Positions 9,992 through 17,356 of a stretch of 23,928 bases of DNA are shown here, piece by piece. The translations under genes were made by a program, and so were the position numbers. The notes beneath the pieces are model-generated. The model was not told where the DNA came from, did not search any database, and saw nothing but the letters and a program-made list of their open reading frames with translations. This stretch comes from JAEZVV01 sp036652035. Its GTDB lineage: Bacteria; Pseudomonadota; Gammaproteobacteria; Burkholderiales; Burkholderiaceae_F. The stretch's first letter is position 1; each line of letters starts with the position of its first letter. Location of the stretch: assembly GCA_036652035.1 (NCBI GenBank), contig JAVVWR010000049.1, positions 1-23,928 of the forward strand, read 5' to 3'.

Positions 9992-11272
9992 ATGAATACG
10001 ACTTCGACCGCCTCGGCGGCTGAATCGGGCCCGCAGCAGGGTACCGGCAGCGTTCGCCACGACACGGAAGTGATCGGCCTGATCGGCCTGGCTCACGGCA
10101 CTTCGCACTTCTATCACCTGCTTCTGCCGCCGCTGTTTCCGTGGTTGATGGCGGATTTCGGCCTGAGTTTCACCCAGGCCGGCTTGCTGATGAGTGTGTT
10201 TTTTGTCGTGAGCGGCCTTGGCCAGGCCGTCGCCGGTTTCGTGGTTGACCGTATTGGCGCCCAGCGCGCGCTTTTTGGCGGGCTGGCGTTGTTGTCCGCC
10301 TCGGCGCTTCTGCTGGGGCTGGCTCAGAGTTACCCCATGCTGATGCTGGTGGTGGTGATCGCTGGCCTGGGCAATTGCGTTTTCCATCCCGCCGATTTCA
10401 CGCTGCTCAATCACAACGTCGCCCCCGCGCGTCTGGGCCACGCGTTTTCAGTGCATGGTCTGATCGGCAATCTGGGCTGGGCCGCGGCGCCCGTGTTCAT
10501 GGTGGGAATCGCGAGCTGGGCCGGCTGGCACGCCGCGGCTTTTGCGGCGGCCAGCGTGGCGGCGCTGGTTTTCGCTGTCCTGTGGTGGCGGCGGGACACG
10601 ATCGCCGACGTTCGCCACAACGCCGAGCAGCAGGCGGCCGCCGCGCAGGCGCCGTTTGCCTTTCTGAGCTCGAGCGCGGTGTGGATGTGTTTCGCCTTCT
10701 TCTTTCTCACCACGATGGCGTTTGGCATCCTGCAGAACTACGCCCCCGCGATCTTCGAGCGGCTCAACGGCTTGTCCTTGTCCCTGGCCACGGCCGCGCT
10801 CACGGCCTATCTGTTGGGGAGTGCGGCCGGCATGGTGGCGGGCGGATTTCTTGCGGCCCGAACCCGCAACAACGACCACTTGATTGCTGCTGCCTTGGCC
10901 GGCTCGGCAGTCATGGCCCTGCTGCTCGCCAGCGGTTGGTTGGGGGGCGACGCGGTCCTGCCCTTGATGGCTTTGATGGGGCTGGGCGTAGGAATGGCCG
11001 GGCCGAGCCGCGATCTGCTGATTCGCAAGGCGGCGGCGAGCCGCTTTGGCAAGACTTCGTTTGGCCGCGTCTACGGCTTCGTGTATTCGGGACTAGACGC
11101 TGGCCAGGCCTTGGCGCCGCTGCTGATCGGCCCCTGGCTTGACGCCGGCCATTTCGCTCTGCCCCTGGCCGCAGTGGCCGGTTTGCAGGTGGCGGCCTTG
11201 TTCACCGCGCTGCGCGTGGGACGCGATCTGCGCTATTCGAATTCCCATGTCCTTTCCAGGAGGGCCGCATGA
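9992..11272 (+). CDS. MFS transporter, fosmidomycin-resistance (Fsr)-like
   Basis: This is a major facilitator superfamily inner-membrane permease of 426 residues. About twelve hydrophobic segments are visible, in two halves joined by a basic cytoplasmic stretch near residues 200-220 (WWRRDTIADVRHNAEQ). The loop after TM2 has the MFS motif A form GFVVDRIGAQRALFGG. The TM4-5 stretch with VFHPADFTLLNHNVAPARLGHA resembles Fsr-like exporters. The substrate cannot be read from sequence. The ATG at 9992 lacks a good ribosome site (GGCGG only). Its stop overlaps the rraA start (ATGA), so the two genes are one operon with probable translational coupling. Confidence 0.85.
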   Translation: MNTTSTASAAESGPQQGTGSVRHDTEVIGLIGLAHGTSHFYHLLLPPLFPWLMADFGLSFTQAGLLMSVFFVVSGLGQAVAGFVVDRIGAQRALFGGLALLSASALLLGLAQSYPMLMLVVVIAGLGNCVFHPADFTLLNHNVAPARLGHAFSVHGLIGNLGWAAAPVFMVGIASWAGWHAAAFAAASVAALVFAVLWWRRDTIADVRHNAEQQAAAAQAPFAFLSSSAVWMCFAFFFLTTMAFGILQNYAPAIFERLNGLSLSLATAALTAYLLGSAAGMVAGGFLAARTRNNDHLIAAALAGSAVMALLLASGWLGGDAVLPLMALMGLGVGMAGPSRDLLIRKAAASRFGKTSFGRVYGFVYSGLDAGQALAPLLIGPWLDAGHFALPLAAVAGLQVAALFTALRVGRDLRYSNSHVLSRRAA

Positions 11273-11775
11273 CCCCGACACCGTTTACCGCCGATTTGTG
11301 TGACGCCAACGAAGACCGCCTTGCCGATGGGGGCTTGCAAGTGCTAGAGCCGGGTTTTCTGGCGCTGGGCCAACGCCAGGCGTTTTTTGGTCAGGCGCAG
11401 ACCTTGCGCCTGTTCGAAGACAACGCGGCTTTGGCCGAGCTCTTGCAGTCGCCCGGCGAAGGTCGGGTTCTGGTGGTCGACGGTGGCGGTAGCCGGCGCT
11501 GCGCCTTGTTCGGCGGCAATCTGGCCGCGGCAGCGACGAAGAACGGCTGGGCCGGTTTGATCATCCACGGCAGCGTGCGCGACGCTCACGAGATTGAAGC
11601 CTGCGACATCGGCGTGCGCGCCCTGGCGCTCAACCCACGCCGCGCGGGCAAGCGTGGCGGTGGCGAGGTCGGCGCGACCGTGGCACTGGCTGGAGTTCGC
11701 GTCAGTGCGGGGGATTGGATTTATGCCGACCGTGATGGCGTGCTGGTCTCGCGCGCTGCGCTGCATCGGGGGTGA
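11269..11775 (+). CDS. rraA: RraA-family protein (regulator of RNase E activity / HMG-aldolase-like fold)
   Basis: The protein is 168 residues, close to E. coli RraA (161). The start MTPTPFTADLCDANEDRL, the segment GRVLVVDGGGSRRCALFGGNLA and the ending WIYADRDGVLV are RraA-like. RraA binds RNase E and dampens its activity, while relatives in the same fold are class II 4-hydroxy-4-methyl-2-oxoglutarate aldolases. The aldolase signature is D-X20-R-D-X2-E/D. Here R104-D105 and E108 are present, but the first Asp is Gly83, so aldolase activity is doubtful. A strong ribosome site AGGAGG lies inside the end of the MFS gene and the start overlaps that gene's stop by four bases. Confidence 0.88.
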   Translation: MTPTPFTADLCDANEDRLADGGLQVLEPGFLALGQRQAFFGQAQTLRLFEDNAALAELLQSPGEGRVLVVDGGGSRRCALFGGNLAAAATKNGWAGLIIHGSVRDAHEIEACDIGVRALALNPRRAGKRGGGEVGATVALAGVRVSAGDWIYADRDGVLVSRAALHRG

Positions 11776-11855
11776 GGTCCATGAGCGAGGGAGTTCTTCC
11801 TCGCCCTCTGGTTGCTGATGAATTTCGTTGGTTGAACTGCGTTTCATATCGCGGC

Positions 11856-11904
11856 ATCAAGGCTGTTGCGCAGCAGCAGCCTTGATTTCGCAGTGCTGCT
11901 TTTT
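11856..11904 (+). terminator. Overlapping, mutually exclusive hairpins ending in a T-run downstream of rraA
   Basis: Hairpin A pairs ATCAAGGCTG (11856-11865) with CAGCCTTGAT (11877-11886), 10 bp with an 11-base loop. Hairpin B pairs AGCAGCA (11872-11878) with TGCTGCT (11894-11900) and runs straight into TTTTT (11900-11904). The two share bases 11872-11878, so both cannot form fully. B has intrinsic-terminator form, and A would act as an anti-terminator for B or as a terminator stem in its own right. It lies about 80 bases after the rraA stop and 170 before aceA. The rest of the 297-base rraA-aceA gap holds an AT-rich block (about 11905-11980) and the aceA promoter. Confidence 0.55.
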
Positions 11905-11982
11905 AGTTTGCATAGCGAAACGATGTTTGTAAGTCATTGAAAAATATGACTAGAGTATTGAGTCTTATAAAAGTTATTTGAC

Positions 11983-12011
11983 TTGCCGCGCCGCGTCGTG
12001 CCGCCTACTAT
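11983..12011 (+). promoter_or_regulatory. Candidate sigma-70 promoter of aceA
   Basis: TTGCCG (11983-11988), a 17-base spacer and TACTAT (12006-12011) give a moderate match (four of six in each box). A start near 12018 would leave a leader of about 55 bases that opens with a CCCGCC/GGCGGG hairpin (12020-12038). An AT-rich block upstream (11930-11980) contains GACT-N9-AGTC (11948-11964), which could hold an activator site. There is no experimental support. Confidence 0.45.
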
Positions 12012-12072
12012 TTCCCTAACCCGCCAAGCTGCGGCGGGGCTGGACAACGACACTCTTGCTCAGGGAGCGAAC

Positions 12073-13383
<1,311 letters not shown>

Positions 13384-13404
13384 GGCGATTGCTGGAAGGA
13401 ATCG

Positions 13405-13435
13405 AAAAGGCCGCGGCGCGCCCGCGGCCTTTTTT
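13405..13435 (+). terminator. Rho-independent terminator of aceA
   Basis: AAAAGGCCGCGG (13405-13416) pairs with CCGCGGCCTTTT (13422-13433) around a five-base loop, followed by further Ts. It starts 22 bases after the aceA stop. The A-run on the other side gives a T-run on the opposite strand, so it can also stop leftward transcription from mdtI. Confidence 0.93.
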
Positions 13436-13455
13436 CATGGTGCGTCAGACATGGC

Positions 13456-13788
13456 TCAGGCGAACTTGAGCATCACCATTCCGCTAAGCAGCAGAGCCAT
13501 ACCAAGCCAGCCCTGGGCCCGGATCCTCTGGCCAAACAGCACCCAACTGGCGAGCGCGGTCGCCAGCACGCCGAAACCGCCCCAGACGGCGTAAGCGATC
13601 GACAGTTCGATGCCTTGCAGTGCGACGAACAAGCACGAAAAAGCGCCAAGAATCATGCCGATCGACAGGCAGCCCAAAGCCCGGTTGCGGAATCCGTTGG
13701 AATATTTCATGCAGAGATTGGCGCCAACCTCAAGAAAAATAGCGCATACCACCATCAGAGCGTGAAGGGGAGCGAAGGTATCGAGCAT
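13456..13788 (-). CDS. mdtI: SMR-family exporter subunit MdtI (spermidine export with MdtJ)
   Basis: This is a small multidrug resistance protein of 110 residues with four membrane helices. It closely follows E. coli MdtI in pattern: KYSNGFRNRALGCLS, then GIELSIAYAVWGGFG, then SWVLFGQR and the ending GMVMLKFA. The conserved membrane Glu of SMR proteins is E20 (FLEVGAN). MdtI and MdtJ form a heteromer in the inner membrane that exports spermidine in E. coli. A strong ribosome site AAGGAGAT precedes the ATG and overlaps the region just after the mdtJ stop (10-base gap), so the pair is one operon. Other polyamines or cationic drugs are possible substrates. Confidence 0.9.
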   Translation of the reverse strand: MLDTFAPLHALMVVCAIFLEVGANLCMKYSNGFRNRALGCLSIGMILGAFSCLFVALQGIELSIAYAVWGGFGVLATALASWVLFGQRIRAQGWLGMALLLSGMVMLKFA

Positions 13789-13798
13789 CGGATCTCCT

Positions 13799-14140
13799 TC
13801 AGGCCGTGGCCGATTCGCTCATCGCGGTGCCGCGTTTGAGCAAAATAATGCCGGTGATGATGGCAATAATGGCGATCGATTTGATCGTCGATAGGGTTTC
13901 ACCAAAAATGGCAAAGCCAACCAGCGAAATAATGACGATCCCAATGCCTTCCCATACGGCGTAGGCCACCCCGACCGGAATGTGTTCGACCACCAGCGCC
14001 AGCAGGTAGAAAGAAAAGGCCAGAAGGCAGAAGTTGGCCGCCAGGCCAAGCAGGTTGCCGCTGTCGGCGCCCCACTTGAGCAGACTGGTGCCGGTGACTT
14101 CGGCGGCGATCGCCGCCGCGAGATAAAACCAATGTCGCAT
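13799..14140 (-). CDS. mdtJ: SMR-family exporter subunit MdtJ
   Basis: This is the partner of MdtI, 113 residues with four helices. The SMR Glu is E14 (AAEVTGTSLLKW), and GVAYAVWEGIGIVIIS is the MdtJ-type helix 3 signature. I chose the ATG at 14140 (MRHWFYLAAAIAAE) because GGAG lies five bases upstream and family members start here. An in-frame ATG 16 codons earlier has no ribosome site and would add a Pro-rich, non-family extension inside the structured leader. It is the first gene of mdtJI. Its ribosome site is part of a 9-bp long-range stem in the leader, so translation is likely controlled. Confidence 0.92.
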   Translation of the reverse strand: MRHWFYLAAAIAAEVTGTSLLKWGADSGNLLGLAANFCLLAFSFYLLALVVEHIPVGVAYAVWEGIGIVIISLVGFAIFGETLSTIKSIAIIAIITGIILLKRGTAMSESATA

Positions 14141-14145
14141 GACAA

Positions 14146-14215
14146 CTCCAAGCTCGGGCAGGCTCGCATAAGGAGCACCCGGGTTCATTCGAAATTCGAA
14201 ATGAAAAGCTTGGAG
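14146..14215 (-). promoter_or_regulatory. Structured mdtJ leader that can sequester the ribosome site (riboregulator candidate)
   Basis: Read on the minus strand, CUCCAAGCU (14215-14207) is exactly complementary to AGCUUGGAG (14154-14146), which contains the mdtJ ribosome site GGAG five bases before the start codon. Between the arms lie two more hairpins. The first is AU-rich, UUCAUU...AAUGAA with an inner CGA/UCG stem (14205-14184). The second is GC-rich, GGGUGCUC with GAGC-CU-GCCC around a CUUAUGC loop (about 14183-14156). Together they make a three-way junction with the ribosome site shut in the closing stem. It does not resemble the guanidine-II tandem ACGR hairpins or the guanidine-III pseudoknot often found before SMR genes. 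The class is unknown to me. Confidence 0.55.
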
Positions 14216-14218
14216 ACG

Positions 14219-14296
14219 CTATCGATCGCCGCGCCAGGCGCGTTCTTCGTCGATAAATCCCGACAGGGATGGGTGGAAGGAAATCTGGTGAGACAT
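14219..14296 (-). CDS. Possible 25-residue upstream ORF in the mdtJI leader
   Basis: An ATG at 14296 opens a frame of 25 codons (beginning MSHQISFHPS, ending AWRGDR) that stops with TAG at 14221-14219. That is three bases before the 5' arm of the ribosome-site-sequestering stem. It begins about 18 bases after the predicted transcript start. No ribosome site is visible before the ATG, which is the main argument against it. If translated, a ribosome held at its stop would cover the 5' arm and free the mdtJ ribosome site. From memory, E. coli mdtJI also has an upstream leader peptide linked to spermidine response. I see no clear sequence similarity to judge from. Confidence 0.3.
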   Translation of the reverse strand: MSHQISFHPSLSGFIDEERAWRGDR

Positions 14297-14320
14297 GGGT
14301 GAAGCCGAGAAAGAAACTGA

Positions 14321-14349
14321 ATTTTATCCCGGCTGCATTTTTGCGTCAA
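14321..14349 (-). promoter_or_regulatory. Sigma-70 promoter of mdtJI
   Basis: On the minus strand, TTGACG (14349-14344), a 17-base spacer and TAAAAT (14326-14321) are a near-consensus promoter (five of six in each box). Transcription would start near 14314, giving a leader of roughly 170 bases before mdtJ. The block lies in an AT-rich island between mdtJ and the flavoprotein gene. Confidence 0.75.
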
Positions 14350-14380
14350 AAACACTCGGTTTTACGCACCGTTTCACGCA
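14342..14380. promoter_or_regulatory. Candidate operator overlapping the mdtJI -35 box
   Basis: TGCGTCAAAA (14342-14351) and TTTTACGCA (14360-14368) form an inverted repeat with one extra base in the left arm, overlapping the -35 box. A near copy, TTTCACGCA, follows at 14372-14380. A repressor bound here would block the promoter. TTTTACGCA recurs exactly in the LysR/dehalogenase intergenic region. Confidence 0.4.
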
Positions 14381-14431
14381 ATTTCTCATGTATTCGATAT
14401 GGTGGTGGCGCTTGGCTGCGGGCAGGCCGCA

Positions 14432-14469
14432 ACATGGAAAATCCGCGGTGGGCTGCGGCTTTTCCATGT
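14432..14469. terminator. Large stem-loop downstream of the flavoprotein gene
   Basis: ACATGGAAAA (14432-14441) pairs with TTTTCCATGT (14460-14469). After one mismatch, CCGC pairs with GCGG around an eight-base loop. It lies 34 bases after the stop of the leftward flavoprotein gene and about 80 bases upstream of the mdtJI -35 box. The likely role is terminating or stabilising the flavoprotein transcript. There is no T-run after the stem on either strand, so the terminator call is tentative. Confidence 0.45.
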
Positions 14470-14502
14470 GTGTGGGAAATTATCCTCAGCCTCGAGCAGG
14501 CT

Positions 14503-15891
14503 TTAAATCGTCTTGCCCGGATTCATGATGCCGTTGGGATCGAATGCCGCCTTGATCGCGCGCAGGTAGCTCTGCTCGGTCTCACCGCGGGTAAAACTCA
14601 GGAAGGGGCGCTTGATGCAGCCGATGCCGTGCTCGGCCGAGATCGAGCCGCCGTGTTTTTGCACCGCGCCGTAGACCCAGTCGCTCACCTGCTTGCAGCG
14701 CTCGAGAAAATCTTCGCGGCTCACCGACCCGGGCTTCAAGATGTTGAGGTGCATGTTGCCGTCGCCGATGTGGCCGAACCACACGATCTCGAAGTCCGGG
14801 TAGTTGGCCTGCACGATGTCATCGACTTCCTTGACGAAGGCCGGCACCTTGGCCACGGTGACCGAAATGTCGTTCTTGTACGGCGTGTAGGCCGCGATCG
14901 ATTCGCTGATTCGCTCGCGCAGCGCCCACAGGTCTTTCATCTGCTGGACCGACTGGCTCATCACGCCGTCGATCACCCAGCCGTTTTCGACGCTGGTCTC
15001 GAACAAGGCCATGGCGTCGTTTTCGATCGCTTCGCTGCTGTTTTCGAACTCGAGCAAGACATAAAAGGGAGCGGCTTCGCCAAAGGGCTTCGGCACGCCG
15101 TGCGCGAGCACGTGGTTCATCGCCTTGTCGGAGAAGAACTCAAAAGCGGTGAGGTCAATCCGCTCCTGATAGGCGTGCAACACCTTCATCACCGACTCGA
15201 AGTCGGGCGCGCCCAGCACCAGCACGCTGAGATCGGTGGGCGCTCGGGTCAGTTGGACGGTGGCCTCGCACACGAAGCCCAAGGAGCCTTCGCTGCCGAT
15301 GAAGAGGTGGCGCAGGTCGTAACCGGTGGCGTTCTTGGTCAGGCCGCCGTTGAGATCGAGCAGATCGCCGCGGCCGGTGACCACTTTCAGGCCGGAGATC
15401 CAGTGGCGCGTGAGCCCATAGCGGATGACCTTGATGCCGCCGGCATTGGTGGCGACGTTGCCGCCGATCTGGCTCGAGCCCGCGGCGGCGAAATCGACCG
15501 GGTAGTAGAGCCCTTGATCTTGCGCAAACTGCTGCAACTGCTCGGTCACGACGCCGGCCTGGACCTGCACCGAGCGGTCCATGGCGTTAAAGCCAAGCAC
15601 CTTGTTCATCGCGTCCATCGCCACCACCACCTCGCCTTTGGCGGCAAGGGCGCCGCCCGACAGGCCGGTACGGCCGCCCGATGGAACCAGGGCGATTTGA
15701 TGTTCGTTGGCGAGCTTGACGATGGCCTGCACCTCGGCGATCGAAGCGGGCAACAGGATGCAGGCGGGCGCCGGGTCGTGGGCGCGAGTCCAGTCGCGGC
15801 CGTAGTGCGTGAGGCTGTCGGCGTCGGTCAGGACGCGGGCGACGATCGGACGGAACAGGTCGGCGGTCTGGGCGGGGGTTAGGCTGGGCAC
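14503..15891 (-). CDS. FAD-linked D-2-hydroxyacid dehydrogenase, probably D-2-hydroxyglutarate dehydrogenase
   Basis: This is a flavoprotein of 462 residues in the GlcD/D-lactate/D-2-hydroxyglutarate dehydrogenase family. The PCMH-type FAD domain (about residues 40-220) shows PSGGRTGLSGGALA and GGNVATNAGGIKVIRYG. The C-terminal domain has the metal-binding HIGDGNMHLNIL and the family-end motif SISAEHGIG followed by KRPFL and FDPNGIMNPGK. The usual start is a GTG at 15891 with GAGGA about 10 bases upstream. The gene is divergent from serA. Since SerA in several bacteria reduces 2-oxoglutarate to D-2-hydroxyglutarate and depends on such a flavoprotein to remove it, that substrate is the best guess. 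D-lactate or glycolate remain possible. The 169-base gap to serA holds an AT-rich stretch but no convincing promoter. Confidence 0.85.
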   Translation of the reverse strand: MPSLTPAQTADLFRPIVARVLTDADSLTHYGRDWTRAHDPAPACILLPASIAEVQAIVKLANEHQIALVPSGGRTGLSGGALAAKGEVVVAMDAMNKVLGFNAMDRSVQVQAGVVTEQLQQFAQDQGLYYPVDFAAAGSSQIGGNVATNAGGIKVIRYGLTRHWISGLKVVTGRGDLLDLNGGLTKNATGYDLRHLFIGSEGSLGFVCEATVQLTRAPTDLSVLVLGAPDFESVMKVLHAYQERIDLTAFEFFSDKAMNHVLAHGVPKPFGEAAPFYVLLEFENSSEAIENDAMALFETSVENGWVIDGVMSQSVQQMKDLWALRERISESIAAYTPYKNDISVTVAKVPAFVKEVDDIVQANYPDFEIVWFGHIGDGNMHLNILKPGSVSREDFLERCKQVSDWVYGAVQKHGGSISAEHGIGCIKRPFLSFTRGETEQSYLRAIKAAFDPNGIMNPGKTI

Positions 15892-16060
15892 GGGCGCGGC
15901 TTCCTCGGCTGCTGTCGGGCCGCTCGGTGTTCGCAGGGCGTCACGGCCTCGAAGGGATCAAAGTGTCCTAAATGGGCGCATTGTATTCTTCGTTAACCCT
16001 CTCAATCGCGCCGGCGCATTCTGCTGCGCGCCTGCTTGCCCGCTCATGGAGTAGTTCCCG

Positions 16061-17290
16061 ATGGCCAAGACGTCCCTCGAAAAGGACCGTATCAAATTCC
16101 TGTTGCTCGAAGGCGTGCATCAGACCGCGCTCGACAACCTCAGTCGCAACGGCTACACGAATATCGAGTACCACAAGAAGGCGCTCGCCGGCGACGAGCT
16201 GAAGGCCGCGATCGCCGACGCGCACTTCGTTGGCATCCGCTCGCGCACCCAGCTCACCGAAGAAGTGTTCGCGTCGGCCAGGAAACTGGTCGGTGTGGGC
16301 GCGTTCTGCATCGGCACCAATCAGATCGACCTCGATGCCGCCTTGAAGCGTGGCATTCCGGTTTTCAATGCGCCGTACTCGAACACCCGCTCGGTCGCCG
16401 AGCTGGTGCTCAGCCACACGATCCAGCTGATGCGCGGCATTCCTGAAAAGAATGCCAAGGCTCACCGCGGTGTGTGGATGAAGTCGGCCGACAACTCGTG
16501 GGAAGTGCGGGGCAAGACGCTTGGCATCGTCGGCTACGGCAATATCGGCACCCAGCTTTCGGTGCTGGCCGAAGGGCTGGGCATGAAGGTGATCTTCCAT
16601 GATGTGGTTACCAAGCTGCCGCTGGGCAATGCGGTTCAGGTCGGCTCGCTCGACGAGTTGCTGGCGAACGCCGACGTGGTCACGCTCCACGTGCCCGAGC
16701 TGCCGAGCACGCAGAACATGATGGGCGCCGAGCAGTTCGCCAAGATGAAGACCGGGTCGATCTTCATCAACGCGGCGCGCGGCACCTGCGTCGATATCGA
16801 CGCGGCCTGCGCTGCGCTGGCCGCGTCGCGCCTGGCCGGCGCCGCCTTCGACGTGTTCCCGGTCGAACCCAAGGCCAATGACGAAGAGTTCATGACGCCC
16901 TTGCGCGCGTTCGACAACGTCATTCTCACCCCGCACATCGGCGGTTCGACCGCCGAAGCTCAGGCCAACATCGGTCTCGAGGTCTCGGAGAAGTTCGTTC
17001 GCTACAGCGACATCGGCTCGACGCTGTCGGCGGTCAACTTCCCGGAAGTGGCGCTGCCGCCGCACCCGAACGCGCACCGTCTGATGCACATTCACAAGAA
17101 CGTTCCGGGCGTGCTCTCGAAGATCAACAGTGTCTTCTCGGACAACACGATCAACATCTCGGGCCAGTACCTGATGACCAACGCCAACATCGGCTACGTC
17201 GTGATCGACGTCGAAGCCGAGTACAGCGAACTGGCGCTCGAGAAGCTCTCGGCGATCGAAGGAACGATCCGGACCCGGGTTCTGTTTTAA
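16061..17290 (+). CDS. serA: D-3-phosphoglycerate dehydrogenase SerA
   Basis: SerA carries out the first step of serine biosynthesis, 3-phosphoglycerate to 3-phosphohydroxypyruvate with NAD. The protein is 409 residues (E. coli 410), the short ACT-only type. The NAD-binding GYGNIG is at residues 158-163. The catalytic Arg, Glu and His regions are represented by NAARGTCVDIDA, DVFPVEPKANDEEF and LTPHIGGSTAEAQ. The C-terminal ACT domain (about 335-409; MHIHKNVPGVLSKINSVFSD) would bind serine for feedback inhibition. The ATG has GGAG nine bases upstream. The facing flavoprotein probably recycles the 2-hydroxyglutarate made by SerA. Confidence 0.97.
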   Translation: MAKTSLEKDRIKFLLLEGVHQTALDNLSRNGYTNIEYHKKALAGDELKAAIADAHFVGIRSRTQLTEEVFASARKLVGVGAFCIGTNQIDLDAALKRGIPVFNAPYSNTRSVAELVLSHTIQLMRGIPEKNAKAHRGVWMKSADNSWEVRGKTLGIVGYGNIGTQLSVLAEGLGMKVIFHDVVTKLPLGNAVQVGSLDELLANADVVTLHVPELPSTQNMMGAEQFAKMKTGSIFINAARGTCVDIDAACAALAASRLAGAAFDVFPVEPKANDEEFMTPLRAFDNVILTPHIGGSTAEAQANIGLEVSEKFVRYSDIGSTLSAVNFPEVALPPHPNAHRLMHIHKNVPGVLSKINSVFSDNTINISGQYLMTNANIGYVVIDVEAEYSELALEKLSAIEGTIRTRVLF

Positions 17291-17325
17291 GCCGCGCCAA
17301 CGGTCTCACCGCAACCCGTGCCAGC

Positions 17326-17356
17326 GCGGGCGATGCGCCCGCGCATCGCCCGCTTT
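17326..17356. terminator. Terminator between convergent serA and the LysR gene
   Basis: GCGGGCGATGCG (17326-17337) pairs exactly with CGCATCGCCCGC (17342-17353) around CCCG, followed by TTT. It begins 36 bases after the serA stop and touches the stop codon of the facing LysR gene. The short T-run makes it a modest intrinsic terminator. Confidence 0.75.

Noticed and set aside
14141..14188. A 16-codon N-terminal extension of mdtJ from an ATG at 14188
   Set aside because: No ribosome site, not family-like, and it lies in the structured leader, while the ATG at 14140 has GGAG at the right distance.
14141..14314. Guanidine-II (mini-ykkC) or guanidine-III riboswitch before the SMR genes
   Set aside because: No tandem ACGR-loop hairpins and no guanidine-III pseudoknot signature were seen.
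15892..16060. Promoter TTGAGA-N14-TACAAT on the minus strand for the flavoprotein gene
   Set aside because: The 14-base spacer is too short for a normal sigma-70 promoter. Not annotated.
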